Source: Levilactobacillus yonginensis (lineage in GTDB: Bacteria; Bacillota; Bacilli; Lactobacillales; Lactobacillaceae). Taken from it: DNA of 64,000 bases. Location: contig NZ_RHNO01000005.1 in the NCBI RefSeq assembly GCF_003946265.1, positions 1 through 64,000 of the forward strand, written 5' to 3'. Shown one piece after another: positions 1-8,210 of this stretch. Numbering within the stretch: position 1 is the stretch's first letter; the number at the start of each line of letters is the position of its first letter. A model generated the notes under the pieces. It did not search any database. It was not told the DNA's origin and saw only the letters and a list, made by a program, of their open reading frames with translations. A program made the translations under genes and the position numbers.

Positions 1-24
1 AGCTCCATATACCTACTGTAATTC

Positions 25-63
25 AAAAAGCTCTGCAAAACCTAAATCGGTTTTACAGAGCTA
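25..63 (-). terminator. Rho-independent terminator of the minus-strand operon
   Basis: An inverted repeat pairs AGCTCTG and AAAACC with GGTTTT and CAGAGCT. On the minus strand it is followed by a T run. It ends the operon whose last gene is the macro-domain protein. Confidence 0.8.
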
Positions 64-94
64 ATCTTAGTATGTTTTGTACATCATTCTTCAA

Positions 95-610
95 TCATGA
101 ATTAAGTTTGGACCAAACCGTTCGGTACGTGGCAGCTGTGTTTTCATCGAAAGCCACCAACCGCACGCGTTGAATTGTCGACGTGTGTGCCAAGAAATCA
201 GCAATGGTCTCACCGGCCACTGCCGCGGCCTCCTCTACCGGATAACCATACACACCGGTACTGATGGACGGAAAGTCCACCGTCTTGCAATCGTGGGCAG
301 CCGCTAACTTCAGGCTATTGCGGTAACAGCTGGCCAGTAACGTGGCCTCCTGATGATCGCCGCCCCGCCAAACGGGGCCCGGCGTGTGAATTACCCATTT
401 GGCGGGTAACTTGAATCCCGGTGTGATTTTTGCCTCACCGGTTAGACAACCGTTGAGTGGCGCACAGGCCGCAAACAGCTCAGGACCGGCTGCACGATGA
501 ATTGCACCGTCCACGCCACCACCGCCCAACAAGGTCGTATTCGCGGCGTTCACAATCGCATCTACCTGGCTCAACGTAATGTCTCCTTGAATCACCGTAA
601 AATCTGCCAC
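95..610 (-). CDS. Macro-domain protein, probable O-acetyl-ADP-ribose deacetylase / ADP-ribose hydrolase
   Basis: About 171 residues forming a single macro domain of YmdB/MacroD type. The ADP-ribose loop reads [18 protein letters not shown] near residue 22 and the phosphate loop reads STGVYGYP near residue 117; both are family signatures. Such proteins hydrolyse O-acetyl-ADP-ribose or ADP-ribosyl esters in the cytoplasm. The reading frame is open 11 codons further upstream, but AAAGGAG lies 8 nt before the GTG at 610, inside the end of the preceding zinc-ribbon gene. GTG is therefore the likely start and the two genes are probably translationally coupled. The substrate is not deducible from the sequence. 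Confidence 0.9.
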   Translation of the reverse strand: MADFTVIQGDITLSQVDAIVNAANTTLLGGGGVDGAIHRAAGPELFAACAPLNGCLTGEAKITPGFKLPAKWVIHTPGPVWRGGDHQEATLLASCYRNSLKLAAAHDCKTVDFPSISTGVYGYPVEEAAAVAGETIADFLAHTSTIQRVRLVAFDENTAATYRTVWSKLNS

Positions 611-615
611 ACTGC

Positions 616-864
616 TCACTCCTTTGACCAGGGCCAATGCCACCGTTTCTTCTTAGCACTGGTCCCGTCCCGTTTCTCTAAACGTTTCATACCCTCACGG
701 TACGGATTGGCGTAGAGTGAATTCAAATTGAACTTTGTCGATGCCGATTGCGACTCACTGGATTGACGATACGGTCGCAGGTCTGTCTGACATTGCGGAC
801 AGAACTCATCGGTTGCCGTGATAGCCGCGCCACAATGCGGGCAAAACTTTAATTCTTCAGCCAT
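616..864 (-). CDS. Small zinc-ribbon protein
   Basis: An 82-residue protein. The N-terminus carries two CxxC pairs (FCPHC and FCPQC, 13 residues apart) typical of a zinc ribbon. A Ser/Gln-rich linker and a basic, Trp-containing tail (KKKRWHWPW) follow. No transmembrane segment is seen. The ATG at 864 has AGGAGG 5 nt upstream; a longer in-frame extension overlaps the preceding gene and has no ribosome site. It sits between the membrane protein (10-nt gap) and the macro-domain gene (5-nt gap) in one operon. Function unknown; the ribbon suggests protein or nucleic-acid contact. Confidence 0.75.
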   Translation of the reverse strand: MAEELKFCPHCGAAITATDEFCPQCQTDLRPYRQSSESQSASTKFNLNSLYANPYREGMKRLEKRDGTSAKKKRWHWPWSKE

Positions 865-874
865 GCATTGCCTC

Positions 875-1216
875 CTACTTTCGCCGTTGTTGGTGCGCAC
901 GATTACGTGCTGCGTTACGTTCCCTCGTCGCAGCGGCACTCTTTTCAGCTTCACGTTGGCGCTGTTCCGCCGCCGCTTGCCGTTGCTGTTCCGCGGCCAC
1001 TTTCTGTTGCTCAGCAACCCGCCGTTTAGCCTGACTGCGAGCGCTGAAGTAGCTCCACGCACCGACCGCTAAAAAGGCTACGATAATTTGTAAGGGCACC
1101 ATCGCCCAATTAACGTGCTTGGCAAACCACAAATCATAGATGATCAGTAGCACTGACATGGCCCCAACAACGGAACACGTGTCGCGCAACCACCGGGGTA
1201 TCTGTCGCCATTTCAT
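875..1216 (-). CDS. Two-helix membrane protein with charged coiled-coil tail
   Basis: 113 residues. Two hydrophobic helices (about residues 14-31 and 38-58) are followed by a long tail rich in Ala, Gln, Glu and Arg (about residues 60-113) that should form a charged helix or coiled coil. The start ATG at 1216 has AAGGAGC 8 nt upstream. No enzymatic motif was seen and I do not recognise a family. It lies in an operon with the four-repeat protein upstream and the zinc-ribbon and macro-domain genes downstream, so a membrane-associated complex is possible but unproven. Confidence 0.7.
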   Translation of the reverse strand: MKWRQIPRWLRDTCSVVGAMSVLLIIYDLWFAKHVNWAMVPLQIIVAFLAVGAWSYFSARSQAKRRVAEQQKVAAEQQRQAAAEQRQREAEKSAAATRERNAARNRAHQQRRK

Positions 1217-1271
1217 CTTGTAAGCTCCTTATGTATGGTGTCGCCAAGATTGACGACACACGATAACGACG

Positions 1272-2435
1272 TTAAATCTCGCCTTCAACTCGCAACTGGT
1301 GCTCCACCAGATACGCATCGAGATAGCCAAAATCAATTTCTTCAATGTCGGCAATCCGTAAGACCTTGCCAACCTGGTCCAATTGATTATCCTCTAATTC
1401 ATGGAAGATGAATCGCTCGGCACCCACGTCGCTCGGATAGCCCAGCATGCTGTCACCCTTGTGGGCCTTCACCCGAATAACCGTTTGAAAAGTTGCGGCT
1501 TGCGTCAACCGCGAACTGAACTGCTCTTCCGTCGGGTCAAACAGCCGCTCGTCGTTGAGAACTGGCTGAATGTGTTGTTTACTGCTCTGATTGATTTCAA
1601 TGAACAGGCTGACCGTTTGCAGATAATCCGATTCCAACACGATGGCGTGCAGGGCATCAATTCTGGTTAACGTGTAACCGCCGAATTGGCCAGTCATGTC
1701 GACCAAGTTCATAATCACGGAATCTCCGGCAACCACGTTGATTCGCCCAACAAAGAACATATCATGATTATGTTGGGGAATCAGCGCCACGAGTTTATCC
1801 TTTTCCGCTAACTCTTGAAGCTGCGGACGGAAAACGTCCTCATCAGTCAACGCCACTTGCTCGACGTGCTGTAGCTTTTTAAGCTGGGGCAACGCCGACC
1901 CTTGCAGAGATAACTCTTGTCCTTGGAACTCGATAACTTCGATATCCGCAGGGTTTACGTGTAAAGTAGGCTGGTCACTGTAATCGAATTTATTTAACAG
2001 CTTAATCGTGACTTGGTCCGTGACAACACTAGTGACCTGACCTTCGTAGAACCGATTGTCATTGCGCAACACCAGCATGATGACCAGCTGATCAACCCAA
2101 GCCTGGCTGAGAATCTGTCCCCGAATATCCCGGCGACCGTCCAACTTGAGCGTTTGGCCACCCACTTGATTAAAATGTTCGACTTGCGCCGTCTGGATAC
2201 GGAAAGCCATGTTATCCAGGTCGTCGCTGGCAAATTCAACCTCATCAACGATTTTCAAATCTAAGAAGACAGCACCATCCGCTAATCCATAATCATCGTA
2301 GGTTGCTAAAGCAATTCCAGTTTCACCTACGGCAGTCACATAACCCGTGTAGACGACGTCTTGGGTCGTTTGATAAACGTTAACCAGTAATCGCTGAGCT
2401 AACGCACGGTTTAAGTCATTTACGATTGAATTCAC
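1272..2435 (-). CDS. Hypothetical protein made of four similar beta-rich repeats
   Basis: 387 residues, probably starting at GTG 2435 behind GAGGGGG. It has no signal peptide or membrane segment. Four stretches (about residues 14-75, 113-172, 212-272 and 318-380) share one pattern: a hydrophobic strand, a [YF]xG[YQR][VI] turn such as YTGYV, YEGQV or FVGRI, an acidic residue with an aromatic or Gly, and a closing ID/IE-x-I-x-F strand. Small Sm-like or barrel-like modules would fit, but I cannot name a family. Codon use matches the neighbours. It is the first gene of a four-gene minus-strand operon. Confidence 0.75.
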   Translation of the reverse strand: MNSIVNDLNRALAQRLLVNVYQTTQDVVYTGYVTAVGETGIALATYDDYGLADGAVFLDLKIVDEVEFASDDLDNMAFRIQTAQVEHFNQVGGQTLKLDGRRDIRGQILSQAWVDQLVIMLVLRNDNRFYEGQVTSVVTDQVTIKLLNKFDYSDQPTLHVNPADIEVIEFQGQELSLQGSALPQLKKLQHVEQVALTDEDVFRPQLQELAEKDKLVALIPQHNHDMFFVGRINVVAGDSVIMNLVDMTGQFGGYTLTRIDALHAIVLESDYLQTVSLFIEINQSSKQHIQPVLNDERLFDPTEEQFSSRLTQAATFQTVIRVKAHKGDSMLGYPSDVGAERFIFHELEDNQLDQVGKVLRIADIEEIDFGYLDAYLVEHQLRVEGEI

Positions 2436-2511
2436 ATGACGACCCCCTCTAAATATTATTCTGAAAATCTTACCATATTCTGCGCAAAATAGCCCGTTTA
2501 AAAGATTTGTT

Positions 2512-3495
2512 TTATGAAACAGCTGTGCTTAAGAACTTTTCCAGTTGTTCGCCCTTCATACCAGCACTGAGGCCAACCAAGAGTTTGATCCGCGCCTTTT
2601 GACCGTTTAAGCCTTGGCACAGCATCATGCCCATCTTACGCAGGCCGATACCGCCACCCTCGTAACCGTAGATGTCTTCAGCGACGCCATTATAGCACCG
2701 GGAAACCAAAACTAAAGGAATATGCCGGTCAAGCAAACGTTGAATTGCTGGTAAGGTTACTGGGGGTACATTCCCCGCACCTAAGCCTTCGATCACTAAG
2801 CCCGCCGTTTGATCATTGTCTAAGCAGTCGAACAAAGCGGTATCCATCCCCGCGTATGCCTTAATCAGGTAAACGTGGTCGATGACGTGGTCAATATCAC
2901 ACGTGGTCTTTTGAATTAATTGTTGGAAGTAAATTGGATGGCCATTGGCAACCAGGCCGATTGGGCCAAAGGTTGGGGTCCGGAAGGTTGCCACATTGGT
3001 GGTATGGGTCTTCGTGACGTAACGCGCGGTATGAATTTCATCGTTCATAACGACCATGACGCCGTTATCCCTTGAAGCATCATCAGCCGCCACTTCAATG
3101 GCCGTCTGAAAATTATGTAACCCATCAGAGCCGACTTGGTTGGAAGAACGCATTGCCCCAGTGACCACGACTGGAATCGTACTAGGCAACGTCAAATCCA
3201 AGAAATAGGCCGTTTCCTCAAGCGTATCGGTCCCATGGGTAACAACTACCCCGTCAATACCATCCGCTTCGGCCGCCATGATGCGCTCCTTGATCTTTAA
3301 CATTTCCACCGGAGTCATGTGCGGAGAAGGCAGGTTAAATAATTCGTCCGTGTGTAGTTGCACACGACCTTCCATAATCGTTTCCTGCTGCGCAATAGGA
3401 TTCTGCGCGTTTGGAACGACCTCGCCCTTCTCGTTTTGCGACATAGAGATGGTACCACCTGTATGGATAGCTAAGATTTTCTTCACAACAGTCAA
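2512..3495 (-). CDS. ansA: L-asparaginase
   Basis: 327 residues, the usual length for bacterial type I/II asparaginase, which hydrolyses asparagine to aspartate and ammonia. The first catalytic Thr lies in HTGGTIS near residue 11 and the second active-site motif HGTDTLEETA near residue 86. No signal peptide is present, so the enzyme is cytoplasmic. The frame opens with TTG at 3495; an in-frame GTG at 3486 is also suitably placed behind GGAAAGAAG. A 76-bp gap without a clear terminator separates it from the next minus-strand gene, so partial read-through is possible. Confidence 0.92.
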   Translation of the reverse strand: MTVVKKILAIHTGGTISMSQNEKGEVVPNAQNPIAQQETIMEGRVQLHTDELFNLPSPHMTPVEMLKIKERIMAAEADGIDGVVVTHGTDTLEETAYFLDLTLPSTIPVVVTGAMRSSNQVGSDGLHNFQTAIEVAADDASRDNGVMVVMNDEIHTARYVTKTHTTNVATFRTPTFGPIGLVANGHPIYFQQLIQKTTCDIDHVIDHVYLIKAYAGMDTALFDCLDNDQTAGLVIEGLGAGNVPPVTLPAIQRLLDRHIPLVLVSRCYNGVAEDIYGYEGGGIGLRKMGMMLCQGLNGQKARIKLLVGLSAGMKGEQLEKFLSTAVS

Positions 3496-3598
3496 CTTCT
3501 TTCCAAATTTAGTTTGTTACTATAACTAATTCGTTACCCACATTGTACCGCATCTGCGATACAATTTAGTTAGAATTTAGAAAGGATGCTGGTGAAAA

Positions 3599-3754
3599 AT
3601 GCTAAAAGATAATGATTCCGACAAATATTACAAACCAGGTCCCCACGTCCATCCCAAAAAATATAGTTCTTCCGGCGGTTTAGCCGACTGGGGACCCCTA
3701 CTGACTTGGTTTGGTGACGTTTTCAAAAAGCTCTGGCAAAAATTAAAAAAGTAA
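3599..3754 (+). CDS. Small 51-residue protein with Trp-rich cationic C-terminal helix
   Basis: The frame from ATG 3599 encodes 51 residues: a polar, His/Pro-rich first half and an amphipathic second half ending WFGDVFKKLWQKLKK. AAAGGA lies about 13 nt upstream, a little far, so the ribosome-site support is moderate. It is separated from the divergent asparaginase gene by an A/T-rich promoter region. No signal peptide or double-glycine leader is seen. The aromatic, lysine-rich helix recalls membrane-active or leaderless-bacteriocin-like peptides, but nothing else nearby supports that. Confidence 0.5.
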   Translation: MLKDNDSDKYYKPGPHVHPKKYSSSGGLADWGPLLTWFGDVFKKLWQKLKK

Positions 3755-3818
3755 TGCTGCAGGTTGTTATTTTAAATTGCGCGTGGTAAGGTAAATGACA
3801 TTCTATTAAAAAAATAAG

Positions 3819-3894
3819 TGATTGCCTATATAATGCCAAGATAAGGTTGGCGAGTTTCTACCCAGAGCCGTAAACTCTGGACTATAAGCAAATT
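3819..3894 (+). promoter_or_regulatory. Purine riboswitch aptamer, guanine class
   Basis: The conserved purine aptamer core is readable: TATATAAT after the first P1 strand, a P2 arm, AGTTTCTACC in J2/3, a P3 arm closed by CCGTAAA, and ACTAT in J3/1 before the second P1 strand. The base that decides specificity (position 74) is C, as in guanine/hypoxanthine sensors, not U as in adenine sensors. It precedes a purine permease gene, as the family does elsewhere. Confidence 0.92.
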
Positions 3895-3896
3895 GA

Positions 3897-3978
3897 GGAC
3901 GAAACTCTTTTTGCCGATGAAAGAGTTCGTCGGCAGAGTTTTCATTTAGCCTCCTTTTTGCAAGGGAGCTTTTTTTGT
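3897..3978 (+). terminator. Riboswitch expression platform and intrinsic terminator
   Basis: Downstream of the aptamer a hairpin (AGCCTCC pairing with GGGAGCT, about 3948-3970) is followed by seven T residues. An alternative stem using GCCGA/TCGGC and AAACTCT/AGAGTTT (3901-3942) can form instead. Ligand binding should favour the terminator, so guanine or hypoxanthine is expected to switch the permease off. Confidence 0.8.
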
Positions 3979-4030
3979 TTCCAAAATTACCTTGGCGGCG
4001 TATGGACATCACGAGAAGGAGGAAACATTC

Positions 4031-5404
4031 TTGCAGTCCACAAAATCCGCTTCAACCACCTCGTCACCAGCTAACGCCCAGCCACTTTCCCTGTGGCGGG
4101 CCGCCATTCTAGGTTTCCAGCACTTATTAGCGATGTACTCTGGTGACGTCATCGTTCCCTTACTGATTGGGGGCGCGCTCCACTTCAACGCCATGCAAAT
4201 GGCCTACTTAATCAGCGCGGATATCTTTATGTGTGGGGTTGCAACCCTTCTCCAACTGAAACGGACCCCCTTAACGGGAATTGGGTTACCCGTTGTCTTA
4301 GGCTGTGCCGTTCAGGCTGTCACACCCCTCAGCGCCATTGGTAATCAATATGGCGTGGGCGTCATGTACGGCGCCATTATTAGTGCCGGTATCTTCATTC
4401 TGCTGATTTCCGGTTGGTTTTCCAAAATCAAAAACTTTTTCCCACCAGTCGTCACGGGTTCTCTAATCACCATCATTGGGTTCACGTTGATTCCAGTTGG
4501 GTTCCAGGACCTCGGCGGGGGCGATGCGACCGCGAAGAACTTTGGCGACCCCAAGATGCTCCTGGTTGGATTTCTCACAATGGGAATCATTCTCGGATTG
4601 AACGCTTTTGCTAAGGGCTTCTTAAAGTCCCTTGCCATCCTTGCCGGTATCCTGATTGGAACCTTCATTGCTGGGGCAATGGGAATGGTTTCCCTGAAGG
4701 CGGTTGGCCAAGCTAGCTGGTTCCACCTACCTCAATTTTTCTACTTTGGGACGCCCAAATTTGAGTGGTCCTCGATTCTAACCATGATTCTAGTTTCTTT
4801 GACCACGATGGTAGAGTCCACCGGTGTGTTCTTTGCACTGGGCGATCTAACCGGCCATAAGATTGAATCTCAGGACCTAAAACGGGGCTATCGGGCTGAA
4901 GGCCTCGCCGTAATTCTAGGCGGTCTCTTCAACACCTTCCCCTACTCAACCTTCTCCGAAAATGTGGGGGTCGTTCAGCTATCCGGTGTAAAGACGCGGA
5001 AGCCCCTGTATTTCTCAGCAGCATTTCTCATGTTACTTGGCCTACTCCCTAAGATTGGCGCATTAGCTACGGTCATCCCCGATGCCGTGTTAGGTGGCGC
5101 TATGATTGTGATGTTTGGCATGGTCGGGGTCCAAGGCATTCGGATGCTCCAACAAGTAGATTTCAAGGACAACAACAATCTGTTAGTCTCTGCCATTTCG
5201 ATTGGCCTAGGTCTGGGCGTAACCGTCTACCCGCAGATTTTTCAAGCGATGCCACAATCCTTACAGATTGTTCTCAATAACGGCGTCGTCATCGGGAGCT
5301 TCTCGGCCGTTCTCTTAAACATCATCTTCAATATGCGACCACACCGGGCATCTGCGCCGGCTCAAGCACAAGTTAACAGCGACGCACAACCACAGAATAA
5401 ATAG
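4031..5404 (+). CDS. pbuX: Xanthine permease, NCS2 family
   Basis: About 458 residues with 12-14 hydrophobic helices. NCS2 signatures are visible: TTMVESTGVFFALGDLTG near residue 252 and the NAT-type motif ENVGVVQLSGVKTR. These proton symporters bring xanthine or related purines across the membrane. The best start is TTG 4031, with AAGGAGG 8 nt upstream; a further-upstream in-frame TTG at 3992 overlaps the terminator arm and has no ribosome site. A guanine-class riboswitch and terminator sit directly before it, so it should be repressed when guanine is plentiful. The xanthine assignment rather than uracil rests on motif resemblance and the riboswitch. Confidence 0.88.
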   Translation: MQSTKSASTTSSPANAQPLSLWRAAILGFQHLLAMYSGDVIVPLLIGGALHFNAMQMAYLISADIFMCGVATLLQLKRTPLTGIGLPVVLGCAVQAVTPLSAIGNQYGVGVMYGAIISAGIFILLISGWFSKIKNFFPPVVTGSLITIIGFTLIPVGFQDLGGGDATAKNFGDPKMLLVGFLTMGIILGLNAFAKGFLKSLAILAGILIGTFIAGAMGMVSLKAVGQASWFHLPQFFYFGTPKFEWSSILTMILVSLTTMVESTGVFFALGDLTGHKIESQDLKRGYRAEGLAVILGGLFNTFPYSTFSENVGVVQLSGVKTRKPLYFSAAFLMLLGLLPKIGALATVIPDAVLGGAMIVMFGMVGVQGIRMLQQVDFKDNNNLLVSAISIGLGLGVTVYPQIFQAMPQSLQIVLNNGVVIGSFSAVLLNIIFNMRPHRASAPAQAQVNSDAQPQNK

Positions 5405-5416
5405 GTTCTTTACAAT

Positions 5417-5449
5417 AAGCCGGTCAAGTCAAAACTTGACCAGCTTTTT
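5417..5449 (+). terminator. Terminator after the xanthine permease
   Basis: AAGCCGGTCAAGT pairs with ACTTGACCAGCTT around a CAAA loop and is followed by T5. The remaining gap to 5703 holds A/T-rich promoter-like sequence (TATAAT at 5670-5675) and an imperfect CCACTCGTG / CACGTGG stem; I see no further gene. Confidence 0.85.
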
Positions 5450-5703
5450 AATTTCAACTAGCCTCCCATAACCGAATGATTTTACGATAAATTTTATGAT
5501 TAACATTATATCTTATTCATCCCGGAAACAACTTTGTTTGCCAGTTTTTTCATGGTAAACTAGTTATATTCTTCAGCGGGCAAGCCACTCGTGTCCTAGC
5601 TGGTCGCCACGTGGCAGCAAACTTACCAAGCGCGACCATCTTCTTAATTCCACGAGTATCTACGCGTATAATGAAGATATCAATTCGGATAGGAGTATTG
5701 CCC

Positions 5704-6600
5704 ATGCTAAGCATTCAACATATCAGTAAACACTTTGAGACCGTTAAAGCGCTAAACGACGTGAGCTTTGACGTCCCCAATGGTCAAATTTTGGGTTTGA
5801 TCGGCCAAAATGGCGCCGGTAAATCAACCACGTTTCACAGCATCCTCAACTTCATTCAATACGAGGGTCAGATTCAATGGCAAGGCCACTCCCTTTCCGC
5901 CGACGATTTCAATCAAATCGGTTACCTGCCTGAAGAACGGAGCCTCATGACCAAGCTGACAATTGAACAGCAGATCATCTACTTGGCCCGGCTCAAGGGT
6001 AAATCGGCTAAAGAGATTCGTCCCCAGATTGACGACTGGCTAACCCGTTTCGCCGTTAAAGGAACTAGAAAGAGTAAAATCAAAGATCTCTCCAAGGGTA
6101 ATCAGCAAAAGGTCCAGTTGATCTGTACCCTTATTCATGAGCCCACACTGCTGATTCTGGACGAACCCTTTAGTGGTTTGGATCCCGTCAATGCAGACCT
6201 GCTGAAGCAGGCCATCTTGGCGGCTAAGGACCGTGGCGCAGCAATTATTTTTTCCAGTCATGATATGGAAAACGTCTCCGCGTTATGTGACCAACTGGTC
6301 ATGCTGCGTAAGGGCGACGTAGTCCTGCACGGAACGCTGGATGAAGTCCGTAATCAATTCGGTAAGTCTGAACTCTACGTCACCACGGACTGGTCGCAGG
6401 CTCAATTGGCAGACCTTCCCCACGTGCAAGTCGTTGAGTCCCGGCATGGTCGGCACTATCTACTGCATCTGGACGACCCCGCCGCCGGTCCAGCCATCTT
6501 TGATGCGCTGACTCAGGGCCACTATATTGAAGAATTCAGTCAACAGCCACCTTCGTTGGATGCGATCTTCCGTATGAAAGTGGGTGAAACGAATGTCTAA
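5704..6600 (+). CDS. ABC transporter ATP-binding protein, NatA-like
   Basis: 298 residues. Walker A (GQNGAGKST, near residue 36), signature (LSKGNQQKV, near 134), Walker B with D-loop (LLILDEPFSGLDP, near 154) and switch His (SSHDME, near 187) are all intact. A C-terminal DUF4162-like region follows, typical of two-component exporters of the NatA/YhaQ type. The start is ATG 5704 with AGGAG 8 nt upstream. The stop overlaps the permease gene, so the two form one exporter. Substrate (sodium, antimicrobial or other) cannot be told. Confidence 0.88.
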   Translation: MLSIQHISKHFETVKALNDVSFDVPNGQILGLIGQNGAGKSTTFHSILNFIQYEGQIQWQGHSLSADDFNQIGYLPEERSLMTKLTIEQQIIYLARLKGKSAKEIRPQIDDWLTRFAVKGTRKSKIKDLSKGNQQKVQLICTLIHEPTLLILDEPFSGLDPVNADLLKQAILAAKDRGAAIIFSSHDMENVSALCDQLVMLRKGDVVLHGTLDEVRNQFGKSELYVTTDWSQAQLADLPHVQVVESRHGRHYLLHLDDPAAGPAIFDALTQGHYIEEFSQQPPSLDAIFRMKVGETNV

Positions 6601-7813
6601 AACCTGGATTGTCACCTTTGAAACGTACCTCCGTCAGATTAAATCCTGGAGCTTTTTATTCATGATTCTTGGCCCCTTTCTGATGATTGGCCTAACCATC
6701 GGTATCAGCTACGTAAGTGCCAACAGTACCTCGAAGAGCCACGAAATTGCCGTCATTAGTGACTCACAGCCAATGCGGCAGGCCTATTTGCAGCAAAATT
6801 CCGACAACGTTAACCGTAAAATCCAAACTACCAAAGCGGCCAAAGCCGCCATGGCTGACAACCAGTTAGCTGGTTACCTGACGTTTGACACGTCGGACCA
6901 ACTCGTTCAGGGCGACTACCACGGTAATAACGCGATGGGGTCGGGGCTCAAGGCTCAGGTCCAAAATTTCTTAACTGGTTACCAACAAGTCCAGAACTAC
7001 CAACAAGCTAAGTTGACGCCTAAACAACAGAAATTACTAGCCCGCACGCCGGTACTCAAGACGCACATTGTCTCGAAGAACGGGACGGCCAACCTGGCTA
7101 AGATTATTTCCTTCTGGGTTCTGGTCACTTTGATTTACATCATCTTGATAACGTATTCCTCCATCACGGCTCAAGAAATTGCGTCGGAAAAAGGAACGAA
7201 GATTATGGAAATCATCTTCTCCAGTACCACGGCAACCAGCTACTTTGTGGGCAAGATATTAGGAATTCTGTTGGTAATTGCCACCCAGATCATTATCTAC
7301 CTGCTCGGTGGCTGGGCCGGTTACGCGATTGCCACGAGAAACGCAACAGTCAGTCCCTTGATTACACAGAATCAAGCGTTGATCGATACGGTGATTCACA
7401 ACTTGTTGAGCCTGAATCTCCTGTATTTGTTCTTAGGGGTCATTATCTACACGATTCTCGCAGCCTACTCGGGTGCCCTGGTGGCACGGGCTGAAGATGC
7501 TTCTAAGGCTGCCCAACCCGTCATCATGTTGGGAATGTTTGGCTTCTTTGCCACCTTCCCATTCCAAAACAACATGGACGCCTTTCTGGTAAAAATTCTC
7601 TCCTACGTACCATTCTTCTCGTCATACTTTATGCCGATGCGGATCATTAACGGTCACGTTGGCCTAGGCGAGCAACTCTCATCGTTAGCTGTTCTGGTTG
7701 TTGCCATTGCGCTATTCTCTATCTACATTGGCAAACAATACCAACGTTTGATGCTACAGACGGATAGTCAAAGTCTCTGGCAGCATCTGTTCCACAGCAT
7801 TCGCCATCGTTAA
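6593..7813 (+). CDS. ABC transporter permease, NatB-like
   Basis: About 406 residues from ATG 6593, which overlaps the ATPase stop; an in-frame GTG at 6584 is an alternative. Architecture is that of NatB/YhaP permeases: one N-terminal membrane helix (about residues 20-40), a large extracytoplasmic domain (about 45-165), then five or six helices including the EIASEKGTKIMEIIFSS segment that contacts the ATPase. It pairs with the preceding ATPase as an ABC-2 exporter. A terminator follows immediately. Confidence 0.87.
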   Translation: MSKTWIVTFETYLRQIKSWSFLFMILGPFLMIGLTIGISYVSANSTSKSHEIAVISDSQPMRQAYLQQNSDNVNRKIQTTKAAKAAMADNQLAGYLTFDTSDQLVQGDYHGNNAMGSGLKAQVQNFLTGYQQVQNYQQAKLTPKQQKLLARTPVLKTHIVSKNGTANLAKIISFWVLVTLIYIILITYSSITAQEIASEKGTKIMEIIFSSTTATSYFVGKILGILLVIATQIIIYLLGGWAGYAIATRNATVSPLITQNQALIDTVIHNLLSLNLLYLFLGVIIYTILAAYSGALVARAEDASKAAQPVIMLGMFGFFATFPFQNNMDAFLVKILSYVPFFSSYFMPMRIINGHVGLGEQLSSLAVLVVAIALFSIYIGKQYQRLMLQTDSQSLWQHLFHSIRHR

Positions 7814-7819
7814 ACTATG

Positions 7820-7873
7820 AACTACCCATTAACTTTTGGCACTAGAGTGCTATAATAAATGGGTAGTTTTTTT
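7820..7873 (+). terminator. Terminator after the ABC operon, with a promoter in its loop
   Basis: AACTACCCATT (7820-7830) pairs with AATGGGTAGTT (7858-7868) and is followed by T7. The 27-nt loop is unusually long because it contains promoter elements for the tRNA gene downstream. Confidence 0.75.
7829..7856 (+). promoter_or_regulatory. Probable promoter of the tRNA-Ala gene
   Basis: A -35-like TTAACT (7829-7834), a 16-bp spacer and a perfect -10 TATAAT (7851-7856) place the start near 7863, about ten bases before the tRNA. The promoter lies inside the loop of the preceding gene's terminator hairpin. Confidence 0.6.
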
Positions 7874-7946
7874 GGGCCCTTAGCTCAGCTGGGAGAGCGC
7901 CTGCTTCGCATGCAGGAGGTCGTCGGTTCAAATCCGGTAGGGTCCA
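7874..7946 (+). tRNA. tRNA-Ala(CGC)
   Basis: A 73-nt cloverleaf: acceptor GGGCCCT/AGGGTCC, D-arm GCTCAGCTGGGAGAGC, anticodon stem CCTGC/GCAGG with loop TTCGCAT giving anticodon CGC (alanine, codon GCG), and T-loop TTCAAAT. The discriminator is A and CCA is not encoded. An AT-rich stretch with odd genes begins just after it, as often happens at tRNA integration sites. Confidence 0.93.
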
Positions 7947-8023
7947 TTGATAGAGTTTCAGAAAGTAAAATACAGCTTGTAAACAGCGGTATTAAGGCAT
8001 TCTCAATTTTTACTATTTTTACT

Positions 8024-8066
8024 GGTAACCACAATATGGTAACCGATGGTAACCTTTTTGGTAACC
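8024..8066. repeat. Four GGTAACC iterons next to the tRNA
   Basis: The 7-bp word GGTAACC occurs at 8024-8030, 8038-8044, 8048-8054 and 8060-8066, all in the same 43-bp stretch. Closely spaced short repeats just past a tRNA gene resemble integrase arm-type or other protein-binding sites. No integrase gene is present in the window. Confidence 0.6.
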
Positions 8067-8099
8067 GGCACACAAGAATCATCATGCAAGGGCGGTGGG

Positions 8100-8129
8100 A
8101 ACTGTTAGCTTAATGGCTAGCAGTTTTTT
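8100..8129 (+). terminator. Terminator downstream of the tRNA
   Basis: AACTGTTAGC pairs with GCTAGCAGTT around a 6-nt loop and runs into T6. Confidence 0.8.
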
Positions 8130-8159
8130 ATTTCACTTCTTCCGAATGCATAGCCGTAC

Positions 8160-8195
8160 AAAAGCCCCCGACCATCAATTGAGGCCGAGGGCTTT
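8160..8195 (-). terminator. Bidirectional terminator
   Basis: AAAAGCCC and CG pair with CG and GGGCTTTT across a 15-nt loop. T runs on either strand allow it to end the minus-strand unknown gene at 8211 as well as plus-strand transcripts. Confidence 0.75.
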
Positions 8196-8210
8196 TAGAT
8201 ACTGATACTA

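Noticed and set aside
3992-4030. Upstream TTG 3992 as start of the xanthine permease
   Set aside because: It lies just after the riboswitch terminator without a ribosome site, while TTG 4031 has AAGGAGG at the right distance.
7885-8085. Minus-strand frame across the tRNA encoding GFEPTTSCMRSRR-like sequence
   Set aside because: This is the well-known spurious translation of a tRNA gene; no ribosome site and no gene-like context.
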